NCBI GenBank assembly: GCA_047629215.1
Contig: JBLHWO010000179.1
Location: 1 to 7,482 of the forward strand
From: CANLBN01 sp047629215
GTDB lineage: Bacteria; Pseudomonadota; Gammaproteobacteria; Pseudomonadales; Cellvibrionaceae
Length of the DNA stretch: 7,482 nucleotides
Reading direction: 5' to 3'
The notes beneath the pieces are model-generated. The model did no database searches and was not told where the DNA came from. It worked only from the letters and a program-made list of their open reading frames with translations. Shown piece after piece: positions 1-5,916 of the stretch. The translations under genes were made by a program, and so were the position numbers. Within the stretch, counting starts at the first letter, position 1. The number at the start of each line of letters is the position of its first letter.

Positions 1-102
1 ATTTACGATATGTGTAAAGCCGTTGATAAAACAATGGTGATTGGCAACGTGCGAGTTCTTGAAAAACAAGGTGGTAAATCAGGCTACTGGCGAACGAATT
101 AA
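1..102 (+). CDS. moaC: Cyclic pyranopterin monophosphate synthase MoaC (C-terminal 33 residues)
   Basis: The window opens inside this gene, which reads in frame from base 1 to a TAA at 100-102. MoaC is cytoplasmic and converts 3',8-cH2GTP, the product of MoaA, into cyclic pyranopterin monophosphate in molybdenum cofactor synthesis. The visible end starts IYDMCKAVDK and continues with MVIGNVRVLEKQGGKSG, the conserved MoaC C-terminus. The Asp at codon 3 and Lys at codon 6 of the fragment correspond by alignment from memory to the E. coli active-site residues Asp128 and Lys131. The end of the protein is normal, with no sign of decay. The N-terminal four fifths lie outside the window. moaD follows after 30 bases, as expected in a moaCDE operon. 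Confidence 0.95.
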   Translation: MYDMCKAVDKTMVIGNVRVLEKQGGKSGYWRTN

Positions 103-132
103 CTCGACCCAAACTATCATACGGGACTATTC

Positions 133-384
133 ATGATTACAATTCGTTATTTTGCTAGCCTTAGAGATGAATTTAATATCGATAGCGAAGCGCTAGATTG
201 GAACAAAAAACTTTCGACAGTCGCTGCAATTAAAGAGTCTCTATCTATACGCGATGCAAAATGGCAAAACACTCTCAATAATAAAAGTGTGTTATCCGCT
301 GTTAATCAAAAAATGGCCGATAACAATGCCAGCATCACCGATGGCGATGAAATTGCTTTCTTCCCCCCTGTCACAGGCGGTTAA
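133..384 (+). CDS. moaD: Molybdopterin synthase small (sulfur carrier) subunit MoaD
   Basis: This 83-residue protein has the usual size and ubiquitin-like beta-grasp pattern of MoaD, beginning MITIRYFASLRDEF and ending FFPPVTGG. The C-terminal Gly-Gly is the diagnostic feature: the last glycine is adenylated by MoeB and loaded as a thiocarboxylate, then inserted into MoaE to donate sulfur to cyclic pyranopterin monophosphate. The ATG at 133 is preceded by GGGA at 123-126, six bases upstream, which supports this start. The TAA stop (382-384) shares its last base with the ATG of moaE, so the subunits of the heterotetramer are translationally coupled. ThiS shares the fold, but the moaC/moaE neighbours settle the identity. 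Confidence 0.96.
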   Translation: MITIRYFASLRDEFNIDSEALDWNKKLSTVAAIKESLSIRDAKWQNTLNNKSVLSAVNQKMADNNASITDGDEIAFFPPVTGG

Positions 385-839
385 TGATGAGCGTAAGTGT
401 CCAAGAAGACAACTTTGATCACGCTGAAGAATATCAGCACCTTTACTGCGATGCGCCTCATATTGGAGCCATTGTCACTTTTTGCGGTTTAGTGCGTGAA
501 TTCGATCACGGCAAAGGCGAAGGTTTGAGCCTAGAACACTTTCCAGGAATGACGGAGAAAACGTTATTAGATATTATTGAACAAGCTAAACAACGCTGGC
601 CAATTCTTAATGCACGCATAGTACATCGAGTGGGTAGACTTAAGCTTAGCGAACAAATTGTCTTTGTCGGTGTTAATAGCCCACATCGCAAAGACGCTTT
701 TCATGCCTGCGAGTTTATTATGGACTTTATCAAAACCCAGGCACCCTTTTGGAAAAAAGCCATCACCTCAGAAAAAGAATATTGGGTAGAGGCAAAGCAC
801 AGCGATCAACTGGCTAAAGAAAAATGGGAACCATCATAA
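384..839 (+). CDS. moaE: Molybdopterin synthase catalytic (large) subunit MoaE
   Basis: The product is 151 residues, the family's normal length (E. coli about 150). It catalyses two sulfur transfers from thiocarboxylated MoaD to cyclic pyranopterin monophosphate, giving molybdopterin. Recognisable segments are VTFCGLVREF (about 31-40), LEHFPGMTEK (50-59), a VFVGVNSPHR stretch (93-102) and MDFIKTQAPFWKK (113-125). Lys117 and Lys124 have the seven-residue spacing of the E. coli active-site lysines 119 and 126, and His101-Arg102 matches the conserved HR pair. All are intact, so the enzyme should be active. The start is the first of two adjacent ATGs (384 and 387); either is possible, and the TAATG overlap with moaD favours the first. 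Confidence 0.96.
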   Translation: MMSVSVQEDNFDHAEEYQHLYCDAPHIGAIVTFCGLVREFDHGKGEGLSLEHFPGMTEKTLLDIIEQAKQRWPILNARIVHRVGRLKLSEQIVFVGVNSPHRKDAFHACEFIMDFIKTQAPFWKKAITSEKEYWVEAKHSDQLAKEKWEPS

Positions 840-1129
840 TGGACTCAGACGAAAAACCTAAAATAAAAAATAAGTGGCCAAAAAGACTGTATGAGCACTA
901 CACTCTGCCACCAGAAAAAATCTTCCCTCAGTTTAAATTGGGTGCGGTTATTTTTTTTATGGGCCTAGTCATTATGTATGGAGCCAATCAATTACTGGTT
1001 CCCTCCTTAGCGCAAGAAATAGTGACTCTAGTCGGTTTACTTCTCATTGGCGGAGGATTTATTTTAGCCCTGATGACGCAAATACGAATGCTTGTTGGCA
1101 GAATATTGCGCTTCTTTTTCGAAGATTAA
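839..1129 (+). CDS. Small two-helix membrane protein of unknown function
   Basis: The product is 96 residues from the ATG at 839, which overlaps the moaE stop by one base (TAATG), exactly as at the moaD/moaE junction. An ATG at 824 would add five residues but overlap moaE by 16 bases; I prefer 839, with GGGA at 826-829 as the likely ribosome site. The N-terminus is charged and cytoplasmic-looking (KPKIKNKWPKRLYEHYTLPP). Two hydrophobic segments follow at about 34-55 and 61-82, then a basic and aromatic tail ending RFFFED. I recognise no catalytic motif. It could be a membrane housekeeping protein that is only positionally tied to the cofactor operon. The coding call is firm; the function is unknown. 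Confidence 0.82.
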   Translation: MDSDEKPKIKNKWPKRLYEHYTLPPEKIFPQFKLGAVIFFMGLVIMYGANQLLVPSLAQEIVTLVGLLLIGGGFILALMTQIRMLVGRILRFFFED

Positions 1130-1138
1130 ACATTAATT

Positions 1139-1636
1139 ATGTCTTCCATCTCAACCACAAGCGATCAATTATTTTTACTTGATAACAAAGAAGACCTTCA
1201 GGAGCATCTAATCAAACTGCTAGAAAAAGGCAAACACGATGTTGCCATTTTCAGTCGTTCACTTAACCCTGCTCTATTTAATCATCAGGCTGTTAGAGAT
1301 GCGCTATCAACAATTGCCCGTCGCGCTAGTGTATCGAGCGTACGTATAATTATTGAGCGCCCTCAAACAGTTGTCGAATCAAGACATACATTACTCACTC
1401 TTAGCCATCGCTTAAGTAGTAAAATAAAAATACAAAAATTATTAATCGAACCTCAAAACCCATACGAGTTCGTTATTGTAGATAACGATAAACTCTGGCT
1501 GCAAGACCAAGAAGAAAGTAACACTGGCTTTACAAACTATGCAGCAAGACCCGAAGCAAAACGCTTTTTGAGTTTATTTAATGACTATTGGAGATATAGT
1601 GAAGAGGATATTGGCCTGAGATCGCTAGCTTTGTAG
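1139..1636 (+). CDS. PLD-like domain protein resembling the DUF7931 family
   Basis: This 165-residue soluble protein begins nine bases after the previous stop; its ribosome site is weak, so translation may depend on coupling. The pattern fits a gammaproteobacterial PLD-like family I know as DUF7931, often seen fused to or beside acetyltransferases. It has an early HDVAIFSRSLNPALFNH strand-loop (33-49), a RIIIERPQTVVESRHTLLTLSHRLSS stretch in the middle (split here as 69-83 and 84-94), a YEFVIVDNDKLWLQD strand pair (109-123) and a C-terminal LFNDYWRYSEEDIGLR helix (146-161). The HxKxxxxD catalytic motif of true phospholipase D enzymes is absent, so activity is doubtful and a binding or structural role is as likely. 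It is probably the last gene of the moa transcription unit. The family assignment is from memory. Confidence 0.83.
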   Translation: MSSISTTSDQLFLLDNKEDLQEHLIKLLEKGKHDVAIFSRSLNPALFNHQAVRDALSTIARRASVSSVRIIIERPQTVVESRHTLLTLSHRLSSKIKIQKLLIEPQNPYEFVIVDNDKLWLQDQEESNTGFTNYAARPEAKRFLSLFNDYWRYSEEDIGLRSLAL

Positions 1637-1895
1637 ACATATCATTTTTCTATCTCATTGCCATCAATACAGTCACCGACCCGAATGGCACTATTATTAG
1701 AGGTGCCTTTAAGCCCGATGCACGAAAATTACTGCTATTCGTCATTCCTGTAGAGGCACACTACTGTCCGGAATAACCCAATAGCAGTGAAAACGAGTGG
1801 TTCTTCTCCGCTTTCAAGAGGTAAAAAAAGATACCGGAGCTATCGTAACCTGTTGAAATATAAGCTCTCTGACAACTTTATAGGCAGCAGGTACT
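1637..1895. other. Non-coding stretch after the moa operon
   Basis: No open frame here has coding character. The stretch contains a weak 5-bp inverted repeat (GGCAC at 1687-1691, GTGCC at 1703-1707, followed by TTT) that could at best be a poor terminator for the moa operon. The stronger interrupted palindrome at 1731-1788 is listed separately. The last part leads directly into the ISL3 transposase remnant and may include its old left flank, but I cannot locate a terminal inverted repeat there. Confidence 0.6.
1731..1788. repeat. Interrupted 58-nt palindrome (three nested stems)
   Basis: ACTGCTATT at 1731-1739 pairs perfectly with AATAGCAGT at 1780-1788. Inside it ATTCC (1744-1748) pairs with GGAAT (1770-1774), and GTAG (1750-1753) pairs with CTAC (1761-1764) around a seven-base loop. 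That gives 18 pairs in nested register with small internal loops. No T-run follows on either strand, so it does not look like a standard intrinsic terminator. It may be a dispersed palindromic repeat, the end of a lost mobile element, or an RNA hairpin at the end of the moa transcript. Confidence 0.6.
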
Positions 1896-2126
1896 TTGAG
1901 CCTTAACATCTCTAGCCAAATATTGAGCCTTCCAGGACAGTGTGTCAAACAAGTTCAAGACGATTTAGAGCACCAGCGTATCACGTTACCTGTGCCCGAG
2001 ATCGTCGTTTTCGAGTAACTGAACCGACCACAGGTAAGCCCGCCACGATTAATTGTTATCAGCGTAGACGCATTCGAGATCTACCGCTTTGTGGGTTTGA
2101 TTGTTATTTGGGAGTCGAATTAGCAC

Positions 2127-2146
2127 AGGTAGTAACAGGTAGTAAC
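2127..2146. repeat. 10-bp tandem duplication inside the ISL3 remnant
   Basis: AGGTAGTAAC occurs twice back to back (2127-2136 and 2137-2146). It falls where the ISL3 protein should have its second zinc-binding CxxC pair, and extends that region. It looks like a slippage duplication acquired after the element stopped being functional. Confidence 0.8.
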
Positions 2147-2219
2147 AAGCACTGGAAGACGCTTGTTAGGAGCCACAGACTTGGTTGATAAAGGCAGTCA
2201 GTACACCCTTCGCTTTTGT

Positions 2220-2243
2220 CAGTTAGTCAGTTAGTCAGTCAGT
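2220..2243. repeat. Short tandem repeat (CAGTTAGT twice, then CAGTCAGT)
   Basis: Three consecutive 8-bp units, two identical and one with a single change, lie in the decayed transposase between the LRFCQLV and YRHMS segments. The array contains one of the in-frame stops (2232-2234). It is most simply explained by replication slippage in unconstrained DNA. Confidence 0.8.
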
Positions 2244-2393
2244 GAATTATATCGTCACATGAGCATTAGCACCGTAGCTCGGCATTTAAGTTTACGTTGA
2301 GAAACGGTAAAAAATATGGATAAATTTTATCGGGGATCCACTATGCCTGCACTTGATCCAAACCAGTTGATAGACCTCAAATAGTTGGGTGTA

Positions 2394-2462
2394 TTACAGG
2401 ATAATAATAACGCTGTGCGCGCCTGGAGATAGCGACTCTTTCAATACTTTATAATGACTTAA
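2394..2462. other. Short unassigned stretch between two mobile-element remnants
   Basis: After the recognisable transposase sequence stops, these 69 bases carry no identifiable protein or RNA signal. In the transposase frame they read LQDNNNAVRAW followed by stops, which does not match the ISL3 catalytic region. The stretch probably represents the far side of a deletion. Confidence 0.5.
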
Positions 2463-2568
2463 GGAAGCTCTGAATAAGCCTCTGTTTCATGCCGGGCTTG
2501 TCCTACATCGATAAAAGCAGCATTTATAGATTTCCGCTTTTGCGGGAATAACCTTAATCAGAGGCTCC
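2463..2568. mobile_element. MITE-like 106-bp element with IS5-like imperfect terminal inverted repeats
   Basis: The left end GGAAGCTCTGAATAAG (2463-2478) matches the reverse complement of the right end (2553-2568), GGAGCCTCTGATTAAG, at 13 of 16 positions. The left end also agrees at 13 of 16 positions with the IS5 terminal repeat as I remember it. A second, perfect 8-bp inverted pair, AGCCTCTG (2477-2484) and CAGAGGCT (2559-2566), partly overlaps the ends. There is no coding capacity. Inside, a CCGC-TTTT-GCGG hairpin (2534-2545) may help end transcription from the c-di-GMP gene. The left flank is TTAA and the right flank TAGG; no matching target duplication is visible, so the insertion is old or the element is rearranged. 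Confidence 0.45.
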
Positions 2569-5500
2569 TAGGGTACCGTAGACATTTTCCCTAGCGATTG
2601 ACTCAATAGGTGAGCTGGTTTAGGGCTACAAAAATAGTAGCCCTGCATTCGATCAACACCAAGTTCGGATACCACATCCATTTCTTCTTTGCTTTCGATA
2701 CCTTCAGCAACAGCTATTATTTCCATTGCTTGGGCCATGGAAATAATAGCTGCATAAAGCTTTATTGATCGTGCATCACTGAGTATTGTCTTCAAAAAAA
2801 CTCGATCAATTTTGAGAATATCTAAATTTAGATTTTGTAGGTAGCTAAGAGAAGAATAACCTGTACCGAAATCATCTAACGCAATTTTTAGTCCCAGTGC
2901 TGACAAACTGTTTAACACTTTAGCTGATACTTCCAGATCATTAATTAAAGCAGTCTCTGTCACCTCAACACCTAGGTATTCAGTAGATATGCCTGATTTT
3001 TCAATGATAGAAGAAAAAATAGCGGGCTTATTTTTATTTTGGATATCAAGAGCAGACAAGTTTATAAATATTCTAACGGGTGTTGTGCCACTCTTTTGCC
3101 AATACTGTAATTGCCAGCACACAACTGTGAAAATCCACTCACTTATTTCCTGGATCAAACCAATTCTTTCGGCAATATCAATAATGGTTGTCGCGGGTAT
3201 TTTACCGAACTCCTGATGCTCCCAACGTAGAAGGGCTTCAGCACTGACAATACAACCGGATTTTATATCTATACAGGGTTGATAATATAGCTCCAACTGA
3301 TCACGCTTAAGTGCGAGTTGCAACTCACTCTCTAAACGCACTAGTTTATAGGCTTCATCATCCATAAGATCATGATAAAACTCAATTTTCTGTGAGTTGT
3401 TATTGTCTTTAGCATAACGCTTAGCTATTGTTGCTTTTCTTATCAACTCCTCTGCATTTAACGTATTTTTTGGGTACGAAGAGATTCCTATTTCTGGGGT
3501 GCAGTGTAATTGTATTCCATCAACGTCAACGGGGGAGGTTACTCCTGTAAATATATGATGAGCAATATCAGCAACGACCTCTACGTTATTTAATACTGAT
3601 AATAAAATACCAAATTGATCCGAATCAAGGCGCGCCATGGTGTATTTACAATCTACCATCAACCTTCTTACCACTGGCTTTTTCATTATAGTTAACAGTC
3701 GTTCTCCCAACTTTCGTATGAGTAAGTTGCCCGCATCTGCGCCTAAAGTTTCACTGATTTCGCTAGATGTTTTGAGTTTTATAACCATAACTACACCCGG
3801 TTTTTGATGCAGTTTATGTAACTTAATGGCTCTATTTAATTCGTCAATAAAGGCCAATTGAGTGGGTAGTCCGCTGATCTCGTCAATATGTAGATGTTGC
3901 TGCAAAGCTTGTTCTTTTTCAGCGGCTTCTTTACCAAGCACCTCAACCTGCTGACTTAAGGATTTTATAATTTTAGACTGAGAGTGATCACTTTGACTAA
4001 CGCCATTACTGACAGGGTGACTGACATTAGCTAAATGGCTATCCTGATCGTTTTTATCACCCATTTTTTCAGCAGTGTTATCAATAACACGCATAGCGGG
4101 ATCCCAAACAACCACGCGATTACGTCCACTATTTTTAGCCTGATAAAGAGCTTTATCAGCTAAATCTACCATTTCCGTAGGGCTGCTAATTTTTGAATTC
4201 AATAGACAAATACCGATACTGGTTGTTATCCGGCCAACGAGAGTCAATTCCTTAGTTGATTTATGTTGTATAGTGACTCTTATGCGTTCTGCCACATTTC
4301 TTGCTTCTTCGTTTGAAAAACCTGGTAATACTATACAAAACTCCTCTCCACCGTAACGGCCAACTATATCCGTATCACGGGTTTTTTCTTGAATAATACC
4401 GACCACAAATTTAATCACCTGATCACCCACGGAGTGCCCATGGTTATCATTTACAGATTTAAAATGGTCAATATCAATCATCAGGCAACTCAGGTCTGTA
4501 CCCGCCTGACGAGATTGCTGAAATAAATAATGGAAAGTATCAAATAATGTGCGTCGATTGTAACAATTTGTTAGTGGGTCATATTTCGCCAGTTTCGACA
4601 AAGCCATATTTTTTTTTCTGATTTCTGTTTCAGTTTCACGCAAACGTGTAATGAGCTTGCTGAGCTGGGTATTTTGCTCTTCCAGTTCAGAAACATCCTC
4701 GAACGTAATCAAGGCTCCACGCACCTTACCATTGTCGTCTTTAATGGGTGAGCAGTTAGTGGATAATAAAATTTTATGCTGCTTATTGCCTGCATCTAAA
4801 CGCATACGCACACCGGTCGCAGTAGAACCATCACTTAAGGTACTTTCCCACGGATAAACTACTGGGGTCTCTTGCCTAAACACCCAATTAAAACTAGCAA
4901 TCTCCAAACCAAGAAGAGCATCTGCTGGGCGATTGACTTTGGCACCGAAAGCATCATTAGCTAGCAGTATATATTTGTTATCATCAATAATAACCAATGC
5001 TTCTGTTAAGGTATTAAAAGCTGATTGTACTCGTGCTGGGATCACATCTTGTGGGTTCAATTCACGCAGCATGCGGCTGAGCATCAACAGGTAACCCACA
5101 AAACAGCAAACACCTACAATAAGTGCTAAACCATAAATTGAGTTAACAAACCACCCTACCCATCCATCTCGGTACAAAGGGTTGAATTCTACGTGGAAGG
5201 TAGCCCACAGGGCATTTTTTTTAAATATAGGGATTTTAATGTGGGTAATGGTGGGACTGTGATCAACTTGATTAGCATCACTTTGTAAATGCTCAATATT
5301 ACCCACCTGGATCAGTATTAGGCCTGCTTCAGTTTTAATAAAGCCAGCGATGGCAGCCTGATTAATATTAATAAATTCATTCAAGGTGGTTTCTGAAAGA
5401 CGCAGTTGATTATTCGCGAGTAACAAGGACAATGTAATGACCAGAGACTTGGAAAGGTCAAGCCTCTTTTCCAATTCGGTTTGTTGTTTATCTGGAAACA

Positions 5501-5618
5501 AACCAAATAAACTGGAAATGAGTAATATGCTCGCTGCATAAACAGCTAAAGCCAAGCTTACCCTAATATTGGGGGGAACCTTAAAGTGCCTGAATCTATT
5601 TATTAATGTCTTTACCAT
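2568..5618 (-). CDS. Membrane PAS-GGDEF-(degenerate GGDEF)-EAL c-di-GMP synthase/phosphodiesterase
   Basis: The product is 1016 residues. TM1 is at about 18-41, followed by a periplasmic sensor-like region (42-152, family not recognised), TM2 (about 155-181), a PAS domain (about 196-310) and a coiled-coil signalling helix (about 310-345). GGDEF-1 (about 346-505) has the DPLTNCYNRR motif, metal-binding IDID (381-384), active-site GGEEF (423-427) and an RxxD inhibitory I-site (Arg414-Asp417) five residues before it. A second GGDEF-like domain (about 575-750) has RLDSDQF (663-669) instead of RYGGDEF, so it is probably not catalytic. The EAL domain (about 760-1008) keeps EALLRW (794-799), Asn853, EVTE (885-888), DDFGTGYSS (915-923), Lys936, AEGIE (971-975) and Gln992. 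Both activities are therefore predicted possible: making c-di-GMP from two GTP and hydrolysing it to pGpG. The ATG at 5618 has GGAA close upstream on its strand. The TAG stop (2568-2570) abuts the MITE-like element, but the EAL domain is complete. Confidence 0.95.
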   Translation of the reverse strand: MVKTLINRFRHFKVPPNIRVSLALAVYAASILLISSLFGLFPDKQQTELEKRLDLSKSLVITLSLLLANNQLRLSETTLNEFININQAAIAGFIKTEAGLILIQVGNIEHLQSDANQVDHSPTITHIKIPIFKKNALWATFHVEFNPLYRDGWVGWFVNSIYGLALIVGVCCFVGYLLMLSRMLRELNPQDVIPARVQSAFNTLTEALVIIDDNKYILLANDAFGAKVNRPADALLGLEIASFNWVFRQETPVVYPWESTLSDGSTATGVRMRLDAGNKQHKILLSTNCSPIKDDNGKVRGALITFEDVSELEEQNTQLSKLITRLRETETEIRKKNMALSKLAKYDPLTNCYNRRTLFDTFHYLFQQSRQAGTDLSCLMIDIDHFKSVNDNHGHSVGDQVIKFVVGIIQEKTRDTDIVGRYGGEEFCIVLPGFSNEEARNVAERIRVTIQHKSTKELTLVGRITTSIGICLLNSKISSPTEMVDLADKALYQAKNSGRNRVVVWDPAMRVIDNTAEKMGDKNDQDSHLANVSHPVSNGVSQSDHSQSKIIKSLSQQVEVLGKEAAEKEQALQQHLHIDEISGLPTQLAFIDELNRAIKLHKLHQKPGVVMVIKLKTSSEISETLGADAGNLLIRKLGERLLTIMKKPVVRRLMVDCKYTMARLDSDQFGILLSVLNNVEVVADIAHHIFTGVTSPVDVDGIQLHCTPEIGISSYPKNTLNAEELIRKATIAKRYAKDNNNSQKIEFYHDLMDDEAYKLVRLESELQLALKRDQLELYYQPCIDIKSGCIVSAEALLRWEHQEFGKIPATTIIDIAERIGLIQEISEWIFTVVCWQLQYWQKSGTTPVRIFINLSALDIQNKNKPAIFSSIIEKSGISTEYLGVEVTETALINDLEVSAKVLNSLSALGLKIALDDFGTGYSSLSYLQNLNLDILKIDRVFLKTILSDARSIKLYAAIISMAQAMEIIAVAEGIESKEEMDVVSELGVDRMQGYYFCSPKPAHLLSQSLGKMSTVP

Positions 5619-5641
5619 TATTCCAAATTCCTAGGAGGCTG

Positions 5642-5752
5642 CTGGATTTTAGCGTTAGTTACGAGGGAAAGTCCGCTTTGATTTTAGTGTATGGTTTTGA
5701 AATCAATAATGATTTTATTTAACGAAAAGCCACACATAAAAGCCAAATCCAG
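5642..5752. repeat. 8-bp inverted repeat bounding a 111-bp AT-rich segment
   Basis: CTGGATTT at 5642-5649 and its exact complement AAATCCAG at 5745-5752 bound a 111-bp segment with an internal 6-bp hairpin (5700-5705 with 5710-5715). The structure could be a degenerate MITE, or an operator-like arrangement upstream of the c-di-GMP gene. No target-site duplication is apparent, and an 8-bp match at this distance can arise by chance. Confidence 0.35.
5717..5746 (-). promoter_or_regulatory. Possible sigma-70 promoter for the GGDEF/EAL gene
   Basis: On the minus strand TTGGCT (complement of 5741-5746) is followed after 18 bases by TTAAAT (complement of 5717-5722). This gives a plausible but weak -35/-10 pair about 100 bases before the ATG. 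The region is AT-rich, so such matches are easy to find by chance. Confidence 0.22.
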
Positions 5753-5916
5753 TTTTGCCGTATTTAATAGGCCGTCCTAAGTATGAAAGTCTCCTACAAC
5801 CTTAAAAACTTATCTGAAGTCGGATATATTCCAATATTGAGATGAGTTACTTTAAATCATAGCTAACTTTTGAAGATGAGCAGAAAATAGGGGTAAAAAA
5901 AGTATTATTTATTAGA

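Larger units (their letters stand above)
1896..2393 (+). pseudogene. ISL3-family transposase remnant (N-terminal part, multiply disrupted)
   Basis: Translating across frames recovers the N-terminal third of an ISL3-type transposase. In the frame from TTG 1896 the start reads QILSLPGQCVKQVQDD then LEHQRITLPV. After a frame change near 1985-2010 it continues as TGKPATI, RRRIRDLPLCGF and CYLGVELAQVV. After a second change near 2180 it returns to the first frame as LVDKGSQYTLRFCQLV, YRHMSISTVARHLSLR, ETVKNMDKFY, then MPALDPNQLIDLK and LGV. In-frame stops lie at 2232-2234, at 2298-2300 (TGA where ISL3 proteins have Trp) and at 2382-2384 (TAG where Tyr is usual). The cysteines of the N-terminal zinc-binding region are partly lost. 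The match ends just where the first catalytic DE motif should follow, so nearly all of the DDE domain is missing. It cannot encode a working transposase. Identification is by recalled family pattern; the wHTH-like RHMSISxVARHL and ALDPNxL segments carry most weight. Confidence 0.82.
5619..5916. other. AT-rich intergenic region between the repeat-protein gene and the c-di-GMP gene
   Basis: This 298-bp gap has no credible gene; the longest ATG-started plus-strand reading noticed (from 5782) is about 20 codons. It holds an 8-bp perfect inverted repeat, CTGGATTT (5642-5649) and AAATCCAG (5745-5752), around an AT-rich core. Within that core is an AAATCA-ATAA-TGATTT hairpin (5700-5715). On the minus strand a T7 run follows the repeat-protein stop (about 5894-5900), but without a GC-rich stem I do not call it a terminator. 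The gap is long enough for the downstream gene to have its own promoter. Confidence 0.7.

Noticed and set aside
506..691. Minus-strand open frame opposite moaE
   Set aside because: It is antisense to a well-conserved gene and shows no recognisable protein pattern.
824..1129. Longer start for the small membrane protein (ATG at 824)
   Set aside because: It would overlap moaE by 16 bases. The ATG at 839 gives a TAATG coupling identical in type to moaD/moaE and has a ribosome site at normal distance.
1687..1710. Intrinsic terminator for the moa operon
   Set aside because: The stem is only five base pairs with an 11-base loop and three T's, too weak to call.
1731..1788. Integron attC site
   Set aside because: The palindrome lacks the conserved GTTRRRY and RYYYAAC ends, and no integrase or cassette-like genes are nearby.
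1940..2188. 82-codon plus-strand open frame starting with GTG
   Set aside because: It is the middle, out-of-frame segment of the ISL3 transposase remnant. Its start codon lies inside the transposase N-terminus and its end is a frameshift artefact.
2989..4857. Plus-strand open frames at 2989-3216 and 4651-4857
   Set aside because: Both lie opposite conserved EAL and PAS coding sequence and have no credible start context or motifs.
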